DNA of 64,000 bases from Heterohyrax brucei (GCA_028571685.1 CM053154.1:1552501-1616500); one strand, 5' to 3'. Shown: positions 11,825 to 23,592, counted from the stretch's first letter. Notes: generated from the letters alone by a model not told the origin. Translations and numbers: made by a program.

Positions 11825-12000
11825 CTGTGTATGTTGGAGGGGGCAGCCTGTTTGGTGGGGGGAAAGCCTGTGTGTGTGGGAGCTTGTGTGCAGGGGGCGA
11901 CCTGTGTGTAAGGGGACAGCGTTGTGCAGGGGGCAGCCCTGTGGGGGGGGACAGCCTCATGCAGGGGGCCAGCCTTGTAAAGGGATGGGGCAGCAGGGTA
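11825..12000. repeat. Degenerate ~20-bp G-rich minisatellite
   Basis: Repeats of GGGGGCAGCCTGTGTG-like units with variable spacing. The G runs (up to nine G's near 11,943-11,951) make the plus strand a G-quadruplex candidate. Confidence 0.75.
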
Positions 12001-12017
12001 GGTCACAGAGAGCACAG

Positions 12018-12150
12018 CCTCAGCTGGTGTTCGAGTCCCAGCTCTGTCTTTTCTAGCTGTGTGACCCTGGGCATGTCACCTGGTCACCCTTTTCTGGTCC
12101 CCGTCTGAGCAATGAGAAAAGCACAGTTGTCCAGGGTGGCTGCTGAGAAG
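12018..12150 (+). mobile_element. MIR SINE
   Basis: GTTCGAGTCCCAGCTCTG followed by TAGCTGTGTGACCCTGGGCA and a degraded AATGAGAAAA segment reproduces the core of mammalian-wide interspersed repeats. Confidence 0.8.
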
Positions 12151-12349
12151 GTCAGTCGTGTTCCTGCTGGAATTTGCCCCCAACAGCGCCCAGCACCCGT
12201 GGGCGCTCCGTCAGCCCCCTGCTAGTGTGTCAACGCCATGTCCCTGATGTCTGGTGTCCTGGGTCCCTCCCCTCCATGCCCGCCCTTCCTGAGCATGGGC
12301 TGCAAGCCTCTGTGTCACCGGGTGGGCCCCGGCAGACCCTGCTTGCAGG

Positions 12350-12832
12350 AGGCTGTCTCTGTCACCCTTGCTGCAGTGACTGAAGAACCACAGCAGATGG
12401 CTTTAACAGAGAGAAGCTTATTTCCTCACAGTAACGCGGGCTAAAGGCCCAGCTTCAGGGCATCAGCTCCAGGGAAGGCTTTCCTGCTGGCTCTGGAGGA
12501 AGGTCCCTGTCATCAGTCTGTCTCTGCACCGGAAGCTTCTGAGGCGCAGGGACCCGGGTCCTGAGGACACCCTCTGCTCCTGGCACTGTGTTCGTGGTGG
12601 TACAAGGTCCCCTCTCTGCTTGCTTCCCTCTCCTTACTTCCCAAGAGGCACAGTTCACGTGCACAGGCTGAGTCCTGCCTGCCCGACACAACTGCCTCCT
12701 GCCTCTGTCGTCAGTGTCACGAAGCAGGATTTGTGGCACGGAGGAACGTCACACAATAATACCGGGAATCCCAGCCCAGCCAAGCTGCTACACACATTTC
12801 GGAGGGACCCAGTTCAGCCCATGGCAGAGGCA
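12350..12832 (-). mobile_element. MaLR-like LTR (afrotherian variant), antisense
   Basis: Contains GGCTTTAACAGAGAGAAGC, CCAGCTCCAGGGAAGGCTTT, GGAGGAAGGTCC and CAATAATACCGGGAATC in the same order as the element at 62,974-63,491, so both belong to one LTR family. No adjoining internal retroviral sequence is seen, so it is probably a solo LTR. Confidence 0.75.
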
Positions 12833-12924
12833 CACAGCCCAGGATTGCTCCGAGCTTGTTTTCAAGCCGTGTCCGGCCCTCCAGCCGTGTTGTTGCCCAC
12901 CTGGAGTGGACACTGAGGGCTGAG

Positions 12925-13030
12925 CTACCGAGACTCCGCTGCCCAGTGACTGCGCTTCAGAGATGGGGAAACTGAGGCACAGAGTGGTGAAGGGTCTCCC
13001 CACTAGATGGTGGCAGGTAGTGTGTAGCTC
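12925..13030 (-). mobile_element. MIR fragment, antisense
   Basis: GATGGGGAAACTGAGGCACA with a following GGTGAAGGGTCTCCCC segment is the complement of the MIR 3' core. Short and diverged. Confidence 0.65.
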
Positions 13031-13047
13031 TGATGGCCAGGAAGAGA

Positions 13048-13312
13048 GGTGCCCCATGCTGTGGTCAGCACCTCCTGGGCAGTTGTGCCCAAGTCACTGA
13101 ACTCGAGTTAGTGGTGCCCCATGCTGTGGTCAGCGCCTCCTGGGCAGCCGTGCCCAAATCACTGAACCTGAGTTAGTGATGCCCAATGCTGTGGTCAGCG
13201 CCTCCTGGGCAGCCATGCCCAAATCACTGAACCTGAGTTAGTGGTGCCCCATGCTGTGGTCAGCGCCTCCTGGGCAGTTGTGCCCAAATCACTGAACCCG
13301 AGTTAGTGGTGC
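13048..13312. repeat. 65-bp minisatellite, 4 copies
   Basis: GGTGCCCCATGCTGTGGTC-type starts at 13,048, 13,113, 13,178, 13,243 and 13,308 give an exact 65-bp period. Copies differ by only a few bases. Confidence 0.95.
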
Positions 13313-14325
13313 CCTCTGTTCCTTTGAGAAAACCCAAGGGGCGGGTTTTCCCTGGACCAGAGTCTCGAGCCACACGAGACCAACACTGGGAGTGCGGAGA
13401 ACCTGCTTGTCACCCCCCGGTGGATCGGAGTGGTCGGCGCTCCTGCGGGAGTCACTGTTCATGTGTTCTGTTTGCCGGACTGTCTTCAGCCCTGTTGGCT
13501 TTTATTCTCCAGGGCGGTCATGTGTGTTATTAAATAAAGTATCAGTTATCAAGATGGTGAAGGCACTATCTATTGGATAATTGACAAACAGTGTATTGTT
13601 CACAGTTTCCTCCATGGAGTGTTAGACATGAAGTGAGGCTGGCTGATAGGAAAGGCCAATACACTGGGGGCAGCCAGCTCTGGGGGCCACACGTGCAGAA
13701 ACTGGCTATGTCATCCCACTTGGCCACACAACCCCTCTGGCTGGGAGTGTGCCAGGCCTCTGGGGGGGAGTCTTTGGTTGGAATTGCATGCTGGTGGCTG
13801 GTAGGACCCCCTGGAGAGAGATTTAGGACGGCCTCACTGACGCTGGGCTGGCAGAGAAACCAGGCTTGTGACAGTCAGCCACTGCAGACAGCCTTGTTTA
13901 TGCTGGAGCGCAAGCTCCTTGACCAGTGACACTGGCATGTGACCTGGCACATGGAAAGCATTCCAGTGACATTTCTGTTTGTGTTTCCTGGTCTGTCTTG
14001 GAAAGAGGGTCTAGGGACAGCCCCCTCCTGGGCCTAGGACCCTCCCAATGAGCCCTTTGTGGACGGAGGCATTCTTTCTAGCGTTGCCACGCTGTGCCCC
14101 GAAGAGGCTGACCCTTGAGGACCTTGTCACCAGGCTGCGTGCACCAGAGTTGTGTGGCGGCTGCTGGGGTCTCAGAAGCCGGTGTGACTGGCTCGCAGCT
14201 ACGGTGATTGGATGCCCTGCATCCTAGTTCCTTTCAGTGGGCTTGGTCCCAGCCCCACACTGGGCCACTCCATGACCACTGGGGCGGTGGTGAGCATCTC
14301 GCCAACTTACCCCAGCCCTTTGTAT
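13313..14325. other. Unclassified, no gene recognised
   Basis: No family or domain recognised. An AT-rich patch at about 13,525-13,600 separates GC-rich flanks. Confidence 0.4.
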
Positions 14326-14497
14326 CCCCTGGGTGGATTAGTAGTTAAGCGCTCGGCTGCTAACCTGGAGGGTGGCAGTTTGAGCCCACGAGCCTCTGCG
14401 GGAGAAGGACACGGCAGCCTGTGTTCACAGGTTATGGCCTCAAAGCCCCTGGGACAGCTCTGCTCTGTCCTGTAGGGTCACGTGTGTTCCAACCAGC
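14326..14497 (+). mobile_element. AfroSINE, long form
   Basis: Head CCCTGGGTGGATTAGTAGTTA, then CGGCTGCTAACC, the internal GGAGAAGGACACGGCAG insert typical of the longer form, and GCTCTGTCCTGTAGGGTCAC near the tail. Confidence 0.85.
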
Positions 14498-14555
14498 CTG
14501 ACCTGAGTGGTTTCTGCGGCAGCCTGCTTGTCTCTTGCTTATTTTGTTGTCAGTG

Positions 14556-14662
14556 GTGTCCTGGTGGTTCGCTGGTTAGAGCTACCTCCACCAGTGGCTC
14601 TTCGGAGACCCCATGGGGCAGTTGGGCCCTGCCCGATGCAGTTGCTATGAGCCAACAGCAAT
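14556..14662 (+). mobile_element. AfroSINE, degraded
   Basis: GTGTCCTGGTGGTTCGCTGG followed by GGAGACCCCATGGGGCAG and GTTGCTATGAGCCAAC. It is short and diverged, and lies just 5' of an LTR. Confidence 0.7.
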
Positions 14663-14710
14663 GCTTTCGGTTTCTGGTTTATGAATTTGTAAAAACTCTT
14701 CATTATAAAG

Positions 14711-15195
14711 TGTGATGAATTGAATTGGGTCACCCAAGATACACGTTGGAACCCTAAATCCTGTATCTGTGGGCATGATCCTGTTTGGAAATAAGGTTTT
14801 CTTTGTTATGTTAATGAGATCATATTAGTGCAAGGTGTGTCCCTAAGCCAGATCCTTTGTGCGTGATTAAAAGACCCAGTGCCAACCTGGTAAGTTAGCT
14901 ATCATGGGAGGACGGGCGAGGAACCAGGGACCACCACCGAGGACCGCCACCAAGGAACTCCGGGGCTGCAGAATCTGAAGGAGACAGAGACGGTCCCCCA
15001 GAGTGACCAGTGGTCCCCCAGAGCCAACAGAGATGGTTCCCGATGATGGAAGAGATGGTCCCCCGGAGCTGACAGGGACCGTCCCCCAGAGCTGAAGAGA
15101 TGGTCTCCTGGGGCTGACGGAGAGAGCTTTCCTCTCAAGCCAGTGCCCTGAATTCAGACTTCTAACCTCTGAAACTGCGAGGAAATATGTTTTTA
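14711..15195 (+). mobile_element. MaLR-like LTR with internal tandem expansion
   Basis: Starts TGTGATGAATTGAATTGGG and contains CCTGTTTGGAAATAAGG and GTTAATGAGATCATATTAG; ends with GACTTCTAACCTCTGAAAC and a degraded AATAAA region (GGAAATATG). The middle (14,915-15,125) is replaced or expanded by a minisatellite. Last bases are missing or diverged. No internal viral genes are adjacent. Confidence 0.7.
14915..15125. repeat. Minisatellite inside an LTR
   Basis: Irregular units of about 25-30 bp carrying GATGGTCCCCCAGAGC-like motifs (GAGATGGTTCCC, GAGATGGTCCCC, GGGACCGTCCCC, GAGATGGTCTCC). It is bounded on both sides by LTR sequence. Confidence 0.75.
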
Positions 15196-17719
15196 TCCTC
15201 TAAGTGGTTCCTGAAGGCACCCGCCCGGACGCTCCGGCTGCAGCGGCACTGGCCAACTGAAGCGTGAGGAACGTGCGCTCTTGCTTCACGTGTGTGTCAA
15301 CACGGGGCAGTGCGCATTATAGCCAACAGGACGCAGTAAGTCGTCTCCTTGCCTTGTGGCCTCCTGATTCCCTGTCTGCCTGAGAAGGTCCCTCCCATTC
15401 CCCGGGGCCACGGAATACTGTCTTCAGTTTTCTAGGCAGTTTTACACTCTGTGTTTCAATCTTGATTCCACACGCAGTTGACTTCTGTGCACGGTGCCGT
15501 GTTGGATTCCAGCTTTCTTTCCCTCACGGCTGGTTATGCCAGTACCCTGGGTACAATTGCCCGTCCCCACTGATGTCGGCACCCTGAATGAGTAAGCCAC
15601 TTGTCCCCACTGATGTCGGTGCCCTGAGTCAGCTGCCCGTCCCTAGTGATCTGCCTTAAGCCCCCATGACAGCTCCCATCAGCCTTGGGTGTCCCGTGGG
15701 TCTCGGCTGAGACCACCTTGTTCGGGCTTCGCCGATGGGCGGGACCCCCTGTGCACTGCTTTTTAAATCACTTTCCCCACTGTTCTCAGACGCCTTTCCT
15801 CTGTGTGAATGGAAGTGAGCATTTTGCTCATTTCAGAAAGGAAGAGGAAATGCCCTCTCTAAGGTTTGGACTCCGGTGGCCTCGCCGCGTTAGTGTGGAA
15901 GGGCGGGCGTTTCCACCCTCACTCACCCTCCCGGGAATGTGGTGGCTGCTGTTCACTGTCAGGGGGCAGGTGGCATCCTCCAGGTGGCAAGCTTCTGAAA
16001 GCGGGGGCAGGGCTGTCTTCCTGGGCACCTCGGGTGGCGTTTGGACCCCCAGCCCATGAACTGATAGTCTACCACTTGAGCAGTTCACTGACACTGTGTC
16101 CGCCTGTGTATTCAGCCCTCACCTGGGGCAGGCACACCACCCAGGGATGGTTCTCTTTCACCTAGAGGGTGGGTTGCCCACTTTCCTGGGAGCTGGAAAC
16201 ACTCTAAATTCCCACCCTTCACTGAGGGAACCCTTGTCTCTGGAATCCAGGAAGGTCATCTTACCCAGTGGTCAGACCTCGCCATTAGCTGAAACCAGCC
16301 TGGTGTGCATGCCCCACCGAGGTGACCCGAACCAGCCTGGTATGCCCCACCTGGTACAACTGCAAATCCATAAATAACTGTTACATCAGCCACCCCTCAC
16401 TTCTTCATCAGAGCTTTAAAACTGTAAAATCTGCCCCCACCGGCTACTGGGTGGGCCGAGCCACCCCTCAACTCAGGCCCCGTTCTCTCCGTTTGAACAA
16501 ACTTCGCTGGGCTGTCGGGCTGGCGTGTCTCTGCCTGTTTTGTGCCATTCTCTCCCCACCCTTCACAGCAGGGCATCATTGCCGAAGGCTCCAGGGCCAG
16601 TGCTGGCCGCCCGTGGCCGTGACACCCTACACGCCACTTTTGACACCGTGCCATCCTGGCCCCGGGGCAGCAGACGCCTGGTGCCTTCCGTCCTCTGCCC
16701 GGCTTCCCTCTCCAGCCCAGTCTCACCTGGACTTCCCGAACTAGCTGTTCGCCCACCAGGCTGGGCTGCTGCCTGTGCTGTGTGGCTTTTAAAGTCTGCT
16801 GCCCCTGGTCACTTCCCCGGGATGCAGAAGGTGGGTACATCTCTGGGACACTCTCAGGAAGAATTTGCCACAGGTCACCACTGGTGGCCGTGGCCTGGAA
16901 CCCAAGGGCCCCGAGGAAACCTTCCGGGTTTTGCAGCTCTTTTATTTATTTATTTTTTTGGCCACGTGTTTGAGTCTTTAAAGTCGGTTCAGTCCTCCCG
17001 GGAGGAGACCCGGTGTTTCCTCATACCGCATGACTGGCTGACAGTCTCGCGATGTGTTTCGCAGCAGTGTAACATCCACGCCAAGGCAGCTTTTCCCGCC
17101 TTTGCCTGTTCTGGTGATGTCCACACCAGCCTCCTTTGGGGTGACTGGAACCAGGCACGTTTGCCTGCGTTGCTATCTACTAGTGGTGTGGTGACGGCGG
17201 GGGCTGGTGGCCGCTTGTGGGTGTGTCCCAGGCTGTGGTGCCTGACCGGGGAGGGGGCAGTGGCTGGCAGAGGCACACAGGACGTGGCAGTTATACTGCT
17301 TCTGCTGCCCCAGAACTGAACCAGAGACCCGCCTCCGTGCCCACCTGGATGCTGGCATCCCCCTTGCCAGGCTAGCAGTGCCTGCTGCCTGTCACGTTCA
17401 TGCTCTGAGCCCCTCTCAGCACAGGGTTGGACTCCACACAGGCCTGCTTGGGTCCTCGACGCTGACCCTGAGAGGAGCCTCCGTTTGCACATGTGACTGG
17501 CCTCTCAGGAAAGGCTCCCGAAGCTGTCCCCTCCTCTGCAAGGCCCCTGCTCCCATTGTGATTCTGCTCCTTCTTCTGGGCTGCGCCTGCACCTCAGTCA
17601 GGGCCTTGATTGCCAGAAAAAACCCATGTGGGGGCTCCTCCTTGTTCCCTGTCCCCAAGCCCACACTGGAAAGAGGCAGTGTGGTTGACAGAAAGAGTGC
17701 TCCCCAGCAAAGACCAAAA
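15196..17719. other. Unclassified, no gene recognised
   Basis: GC-rich DNA with chance open frames on both strands (longest about 264 codons at 16,525-17,319, no domain). Contains one short tandem repeat (listed separately) and a T-rich ATTTATTTATTT patch near 16,945. Confidence 0.45.
15535..15660. repeat. ~40-bp tandem repeat, 3 copies
   Basis: GTCCCCACTGATGTCGG starts at 15,563 and 15,603, with a third diverged copy (GTCCCTAGTGAT) at 15,639. Confidence 0.75.
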
Positions 17720-17850
17720 CTGATCCAAACCCATTGTCATTGAGTTGATTCTGACTCACAGAGACCCTATAGGACCGTGTAGAACTGCTCTGGAGGGCTT
17801 TCAGGGAGGATTCAGACTGCCGACCTTTTGGGGAACCACCAGGGCTTGTC
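17720..17850 (-). mobile_element. AfroSINE, antisense
   Basis: GAGTTGATTCTGACTCACAG, GACCCTATAGGACCGTG and CTGCCGACCTTTTGGG followed by ACCACCAGGGCTT form the complement of an AfroSINE. Confidence 0.88.
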
Positions 17851-17978
17851 CCACAAAGACATCCACACCTTCATCCCGGATCCTGGGAACCTGTTGGTTT
17901 ATGTGGGAAAGGGTGATGAAGGCTGCGGATGGAATTCGGGCTGAAGATCAGTTGGTCCTCAAGGCTGGATAGGGTCCC
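17851..17978 (+). mobile_element. MaLR-type LTR, left part
   Basis: ACATCCACACCTTCATCCCG followed by GGGAACCTGTTGG corresponds to the 5' half of MLT1-like LTRs. It is interrupted by the AfroSINE at 17,980. Confidence 0.6.
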
Positions 17979-17979
17979 A

Positions 17980-18152
17980 GGGAGCAGAGCTTGGCTGCTA
18001 ACCAGTAGGGCAGGTGTTTGAACCTACTGGCCGCTCCTTAGCAGAAAGACGTGTTTCCCCAAAGGTTACAGCTTTGGAAACTTTATGGATAGTTCTACTC
18101 TGTCCTATAGGGTCTCCAGGAGCCAGAATCAACTTGACAGTGGTGGGTTGTG
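17980..18152 (+). mobile_element. AfroSINE, long form, inserted in LTR
   Basis: GCTTGGCTGCTAACCAGTAG, GCAGAAAGACGTGTTTCCCC, TACTCTGTCCTATAGGGTC and AATCAACTTGACAG run in AfroSINE order. LTR sequence flanks it on both sides. Confidence 0.88.
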
Positions 18153-18428
18153 TACCCGAATTATCTGGATGGATCTTGTGTAATCAGAGGGTCATGAGCA
18201 GTGAAAGAAGAAGGCAGCAGAGGGCTCAGTGGGCAAGTGGTCAGAGAGACACGCTGGTGTTGGCTAGAAGGACAGTGGGCTGAGGAGTGCAGTGGTCTTC
18301 AGCAGCTGAACAGGCGAGGAAGCCAGTTCTGCCCTGAGCTTCTGGGAAGGACCAGCCCCGACTCACCTCGATTTTACCCCAGTGAGACCTGTGTTGGCCT
18401 TCTGACTTCCAGGACTGGGAGCTAGTAA
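18153..18428 (+). mobile_element. MaLR-type LTR, right part
   Basis: GAATTATCTGGATGGATC, TGTAATCAGAGGGTC, GAAGGCAGCAGAGGG and CCTCGATTTTACCCCAGTGA follow the order of an MLT1-like LTR 3' half, ending at CTTCCAGGACTGGGAGCTA. Continues the LTR begun at 17,851. Confidence 0.75.
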
Positions 18429-19170
18429 GCTCATGTGGCCCAGCACACCAGGGAGACTGGTACCACGCCGGTCTCCTTCAGTGCATCTCTGGAGCTGAGG
18501 TGGGCAGGCAAGCCACAAAACACGGCCATCTCTCTCCTGTTCTCCAGAACCGGTCTGTGGCCTGATCCCTTCCTCACACCTTGCACACCACTTGCCAAGG
18601 AGCCCAGCAGGGGGGATGCTGTACAGAGGTGCCACCCCAGCCTCCACTGTGCCTGTGATGACCAGGTAGGACTGTTTCACCTGGATTAAGCAGGATATTT
18701 CTGCCCAGAAATCTGGGGAAAAGGGGTGCCCTCAGCAGCGCCATCCACGTTTACCAACCATAGTCTACCAGATGTCACAGGGCAGTTTCCCTAGAATGGG
18801 AAAGCGTGAGTGCTCAGATGCTGTCAACACCTTTCCAGCAGGACACCCACGGGGGTAGTTAGTTTTCTAAAAGATGAAATCTTACCAAGGATTTGGGAAA
18901 ACTCTGGAAAAGGCTGGAAGCCCATGGGTATTTTTTTTCCCGATAGATACAGGGAGAAACCAATTAAGATAATGACTCTTCTCTGCCTTTCTCTTTCTTA
19001 TTTGCGGACTCGTTGCTGCTGAGGTGGCTGGAGGGGCTCTGGGAACTCCTCGTGCAGCTTGGGGGTGCTGACCCCTCTCCTCCTCCGGCCTCACACCCAG
19101 CAGGTAAGTGGAGTAGTGAAGAAGCCAGAGGGAGGGGAAGCACCCTGCTTGTCACTGTGATAATGGCTGA
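18429..19170. other. Unclassified, no gene recognised
   Basis: Nothing recognised. A pyrimidine-rich stretch (about 18,975-19,005) precedes GC-rich sequence leading into the next minisatellite. Confidence 0.4.
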
Positions 19171-19458
19171 GGTCAGATACAGGGGTGCCCCTCCAGGTGG
19201 GTGGTCAGGTACAGAGGTGCCCTTGCAGGTGGACTGTCAGATGAAGGGGTGCCCCTGCAGGTGGGTGGTTAGAAGTAGGGGCACCCCTCTAGATGGATGG
19301 TCAGATGCAGGGGTGCCCCTCTGGCTGGATGGTCAGAGGCAGGGGTGCCCCTCCAGGTAGATGGTCGGAGGCAGGGGCACACTTCCAGGTGGGTGGTCAG
19401 ATGTAGGGGTGTCCTTCCAGGTGGGGGGTAAGATGCACAAGTGTCCATCCAGCGATGA
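19171..19458. repeat. 32-bp minisatellite, 9 copies
   Basis: GGTCAG-type starts at 19,171, 19,203, 19,235, 19,267, 19,299, 19,331, 19,363, 19,395 and 19,427 give a strict 32-bp period. The unit contains GGGGTGCCCCTCCAGGTGG. No indels break the register. Confidence 0.96.
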
Positions 19459-21892
19459 CATCTCCGAGCACATGCGGGGGCCCCGTGTCTTGTGTCTTAG
19501 TTGCCTGAGAACAACTACTGGATGGCATCGGCCACCAGGTTAGTCCTTGGTGGAGGCTTTGGAGTGTGACCTGTCGTGAACCCTGAGCTCCATGGCAGCC
19601 TTGTGCTCTCTGGAGACAGAGCTGGCCAAGGGGCCACCCCGCCGTGAAACAGCCGCAGAAGCCCTTCCTCACCCACCCAGGTAAGCAGAGCCTTGTCGGC
19701 TCCCTGACCCCAGCCTGAAGAGTAGCCTTCCACTCTGGGGATCAACAGCCGGGGGTTTGGGGCTGCCCTGCCGGGAGAATCCCTGAGGTCACAGACCCAC
19801 AAAGGCAGTTGAGAAGGGGCCTGGTTCCTGGGCTAGCTGACACACATCCCAGGCCTCCTGGGAGGGCTGTGGCCAACTTAGGGCACAGAGGGGCCCGTCC
19901 TGGCCTCCATAGCTAGGGTCCTGAAGGCCGCCTGGGTGTGACCCCGGAAGTGTGAGAACAGGACTGGCAATGATCTGGGCAGACCTGGCGTATCTTTTGG
20001 CTTTACTGACCCCACAATGGGCCTGGAGAAAATGGACAGGGATCTCAAGGCAGAGAGGTCTTTGTTGGTGTTGTGTGGCCAGGCGAGACCCTTCACCCCT
20101 TTGGAATGGGGCTGGGGAGGCACAGGGGGTCTCTTCCCTCTCTCAGTATACGCCTCACATTACAGGCACCTGGACGTCAGCTACTGCTTTAGCAGAGGCC
20201 AGGAACTGAGATGACAGGAAGCCGTCCCTGCAGGCAGTTGGCAGGGGCTGTGTGAGTGGACCTTGGGTGGGCAGGCTCGCTCGTGGTGGCCCCTGTGGGT
20301 TGGTCTCGGGCAGAGGAGGGTCAGCTGCCCTGGCTTTGAGAGGGGGTCTGCCGTCCTGGGCACCCAGAGGGTGCAAGAGCCACAGGGCCTACTGTGTAGG
20401 CTGGGGGGGTGCGGGGGAGCTCACCAGGGGTCCTCGATGTGGTGGGGCCTGGCCAGTCCTCCCTCGTGCATCCACTGTGAGCAGAGAGGTGGTGTAAGGC
20501 CACAGCAGCCAGGGGCTCAGGTGGGACGCTTCGCTCAAGCCTGTTGCCAGGGTGCACGGGGTGTGAGAAGCCACAGCCTCTCAAGAAAGCCCTTGCTGAA
20601 GGGGCCCAGGCACAGGGGGCCCCAGGGAGGGCTACTTGGGTCCTCTTCATTACAGGGGACAGCGACTGTGCCTCTGTTCCAGGAGACCTTCACGGGGGCG
20701 CTGTCTGAGGGGGCGGGCCAGAAGAGTCTGCAGGAGTGTCCACAGGGTGCTGGGCACTCTGCTCTCAGCAGGCTTCTAGAAGAGTCTGGGGCTGCTGCCT
20801 GCAGGGTCCTGGGGCCTGTGGTCTCAGCACTGCGCACTGTCTACTGACCACCTTTGGAGAAGGCCGATGTGACACGAGAGTGTTGTTTCTTACTTGCCCC
20901 AGTGGGGAAGGTGGGTTGACCCTGAGCAGTCGCTTCTCCACTTGTCTGAGGACCAGATCCCGTCCTTTAGCTGGCACATGTGGGGTCTCCCTTGGGGAAT
21001 GGAGAGGTGACGGACGGCCTAAGGTCAGGTTTCCCTGTGGGCGGTGGCCTCTCAGGAATGTTAACCAAATGTGTTTTTGGAACCAGCATTTTGCTGTAGA
21101 AGTTGCAATCTTGACTGTCACAAATACTGGGAGCACAGAATAGAAATCCAGAAAGCAGTGGCGCCCAGCGCGTCACCTGGGGTGACCACTGTCCACCTTG
21201 GCCTGCAGTCCCTCAAAGGATCGCACCGTCTCACTGTTGGGAAGATGTGTTTCCCGCTTCCCTGCGCTCTGGGTCAGCTGACAGGCCTGTAGGGTGCCGT
21301 CACCGGTGGCACAGGCCCATGGCGGGTGAAGGGCAGCTGCGCTGTTTTTCTTGTTACTAACTGGTTGTTATTACCTTCCTGTTTCTCTCGTGACGGCCGT
21401 GTGCCAGATGTCGAACACGCTCCTCAGACACGGAGCTGAACGAAGGGACATCGGAATCACCCCAGAACTCCGGCGTTAACACTGAGCTTGCCGTAAACAT
21501 CTGCATGTGTTTGCCCACGTCTCTGAGTGTTTCCTCTGGACAAGTTTCTGGTAGTGAACGTGGGTTTCAGGGCCTCCCTGCCTGAGTACTTGCAGGGTGG
21601 ACAGACAGACTCGGGTCCGAGCCCGCATGCTGCTCAGCCGGCAGGCTTCGTGGTCTTCTGCGAGCCTCGGAACATGGGCTCAGCAAAGAGGGCCAGCACC
21701 TCTCCGTTGGAGCTGCAGGTAGCAGGAGCCACCCAAGAGCCACCCAGGGGAGCAGGTGGCCTGGGTGAGGGCAAGGGACAGAGAAAGGAAGGGTTAGGGG
21801 GTCCATCATCTTGACCGGCACATTTAAGTGACTGTGAAATCCTCCTGGGACTGATATGTATGTTCAACGATGCCATGGTTCTTGTAATGATC
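19459..21892. other. Unclassified, no gene recognised
   Basis: GC-rich with chance open frames up to about 194 codons (20,263-20,847), no recognised domain. No mobile element recognised with confidence. Confidence 0.45.
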
Positions 21893-22238
21893 AAAGAAGA
21901 CAGAAGGAGAATTGACACCTCTGAACGGTGGTGTTGGAGTGGTGAAGGTACCACGGGCCGCCCTTGGAAGCAAAGACAGCGAGATTGCATCTTACACACT
22001 TTGGACATGTTGTCTGGAGGGATCAGTCCCTGGGGAAGGACCTCGTGCTTGGTGGAGGGGAGGGTCAGTGAAGAAGAGGGAGGCCCTCAACGAGGTGGAC
22101 TGACACAGTGGCCGCAACAATGGGCTTCAACATAAAGACCATAGTGGGCCTGGCGTGAGGCTGGGCAGGGTTTCCTTCTGCTGTGCACAGGGTCACCTGT
22201 GAGGTGGAACGACTTGATGGCACCTACCGCCAAGTTGT
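21893..22238 (+). mobile_element. RTE-clade LINE 3' end
   Basis: GACATGTTGTCTGGAGGGAT, GGAAGGACCTCGTGCTTGG, GAGGGTCAGTGAAGAAGAGG and GACACAGTGGCCGCAACAAT match the terminal RT and 3'UTR region seen antisense at 780-1,040. The tail (GGTGGAACGACTTGATGGCA) is the degraded shared SINE/LINE end. Confidence 0.9.
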
Positions 22239-23450
22239 TCTCTGTGATGCTTTCTTGCTACCTCTTGGCCACCCCAGGCTGGTGTCAAATCAACCGTATG
22301 TTGCTTTGGCTATTAGACATTTAGGGTACTTTTTAAAAAATCAATAAGCATCACGGCAATGGCGATCCTTGGAGATAAACCTTTATGAATTTGCACCGTT
22401 TCTTTTTAACCTTAATTTGTATTTTTATCAAGCGATGCAAGTACGTAGTTTGCGCAGTCACATAGTTCCTCTGGGGCGCGTAGAGTCCGTCGGGGTGGAA
22501 AGGGCTTCTGAGGCTGGTGGTGGGGAGCGCACCAGAAGAGAGGCCTGGGGGTCTGCGTCTAAAGAGCCCACATGGGGAGGGTGCTACCCTGACACCATAG
22601 ACTATAAGGGAAAGATGGGGGTCCCTGTCCCCTTGCTCCCCTCCCCTGCTCAGCTCCAGCCCCTGTCCCCAGAGGGGGCCGCTGTCACCTCCTCATACAG
22701 AGGAAGCGACTCCCCCACAACAGGCTGCATCAGGGCCTTTGTGTACTTTTATTTTACCGAGGCTCGTCTGCTGAGTTCTGTGCCCTACTCCCTGAGTCTG
22801 ACGCCTGCTCTCTGAAACACGCGTTGTAGTCTTGGGGCTGCTCCCGCCACCACCCTCCTGGGAACCCTGCTCTCTGGATCCCTGTTGTCATGGATTATTG
22901 TCTAAGCAAACACAAACTGAGCTGACGTGTTGTCTGGATTCTCAGCTCCGGTGTCAGGTACCACCTGTCGGCTCCCTGTCGCCTCCCCCAGCACACTTCT
23001 GCTCCCTCGTTCTCTCCAAAGAGTTAAAATTCTGGGACTGTCTCCTACTTCCAGAGTGTTAGACATCTCAGGGATTTTGCAAGCCATCGTTGGAAACTAA
23101 ACTGTAGATAACCTCACAATGGTTTAAGCTGTGCTGAAGGCGAAGGCAACACGGCCTGGAATTTCATCAGTGCTGAGCTGTTTCGCGTGTCTCCCTGTGC
23201 CTGTGCTCCCAGGGCTGTGTCGACTGGCAGCACCTGCTGGTGGAGACGTGTCACATGTCCCCTACACCTCTCTGCCCGACCCATGTCCCGCGACGTCAGA
23301 CAGCAGCCTGAAACCGGCCACGGTGCGGACGTCTGCAACTTGGAGGTCGGCACGGCCGTCTTCCCGGGAACCCCATCGGCCTCTCTCCTGTGTTGGGTGC
23401 TTTGTTTCCAGGGTCCCCTATTTTTCTTTTTTTGCTTTATACTCTTGTTT
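22239..23450. other. Unclassified, no gene recognised
   Basis: Includes a lower-GC patch (22,290-22,440) without a recognised family. Open frames up to about 148 codons have no domain. Confidence 0.4.
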
Positions 23451-23451
23451 G

Positions 23452-23592
23452 GGGGTTCCTGGTGGCGCAGTAGTTAAGTGCTATGGCCGCTAGCTGAAAG
23501 GTCAGCAGTTCAAATCCAATAGTCGCCCCTTGGGAACCATACGAGGTGGTTACACCCTGTCCCACAGAGTCCCTACAGCTTACTAAGGCAAG
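23452..23592 (+). mobile_element. AfroSINE
   Basis: GTTCCTGGTGGCGCAGTAGT, GTGCTATGGCCGCTAGC and AAAGGTCAGCAGTTCAAATCC form a well-preserved tRNA-like head and body; the tail (CCCTGTCCCACAGAGTCCC) is diverged. Confidence 0.9.

Noticed and set aside
14326..14400. Possible tRNA gene in SINE heads
   Set aside because: AfroSINE heads are tRNA-derived, but no complete cloverleaf or anticodon arm with intact stems was found.
16525..17319. 264-codon plus-strand frame
   Set aside because: No domain or codon bias evident; a comparable minus-strand frame overlaps it.
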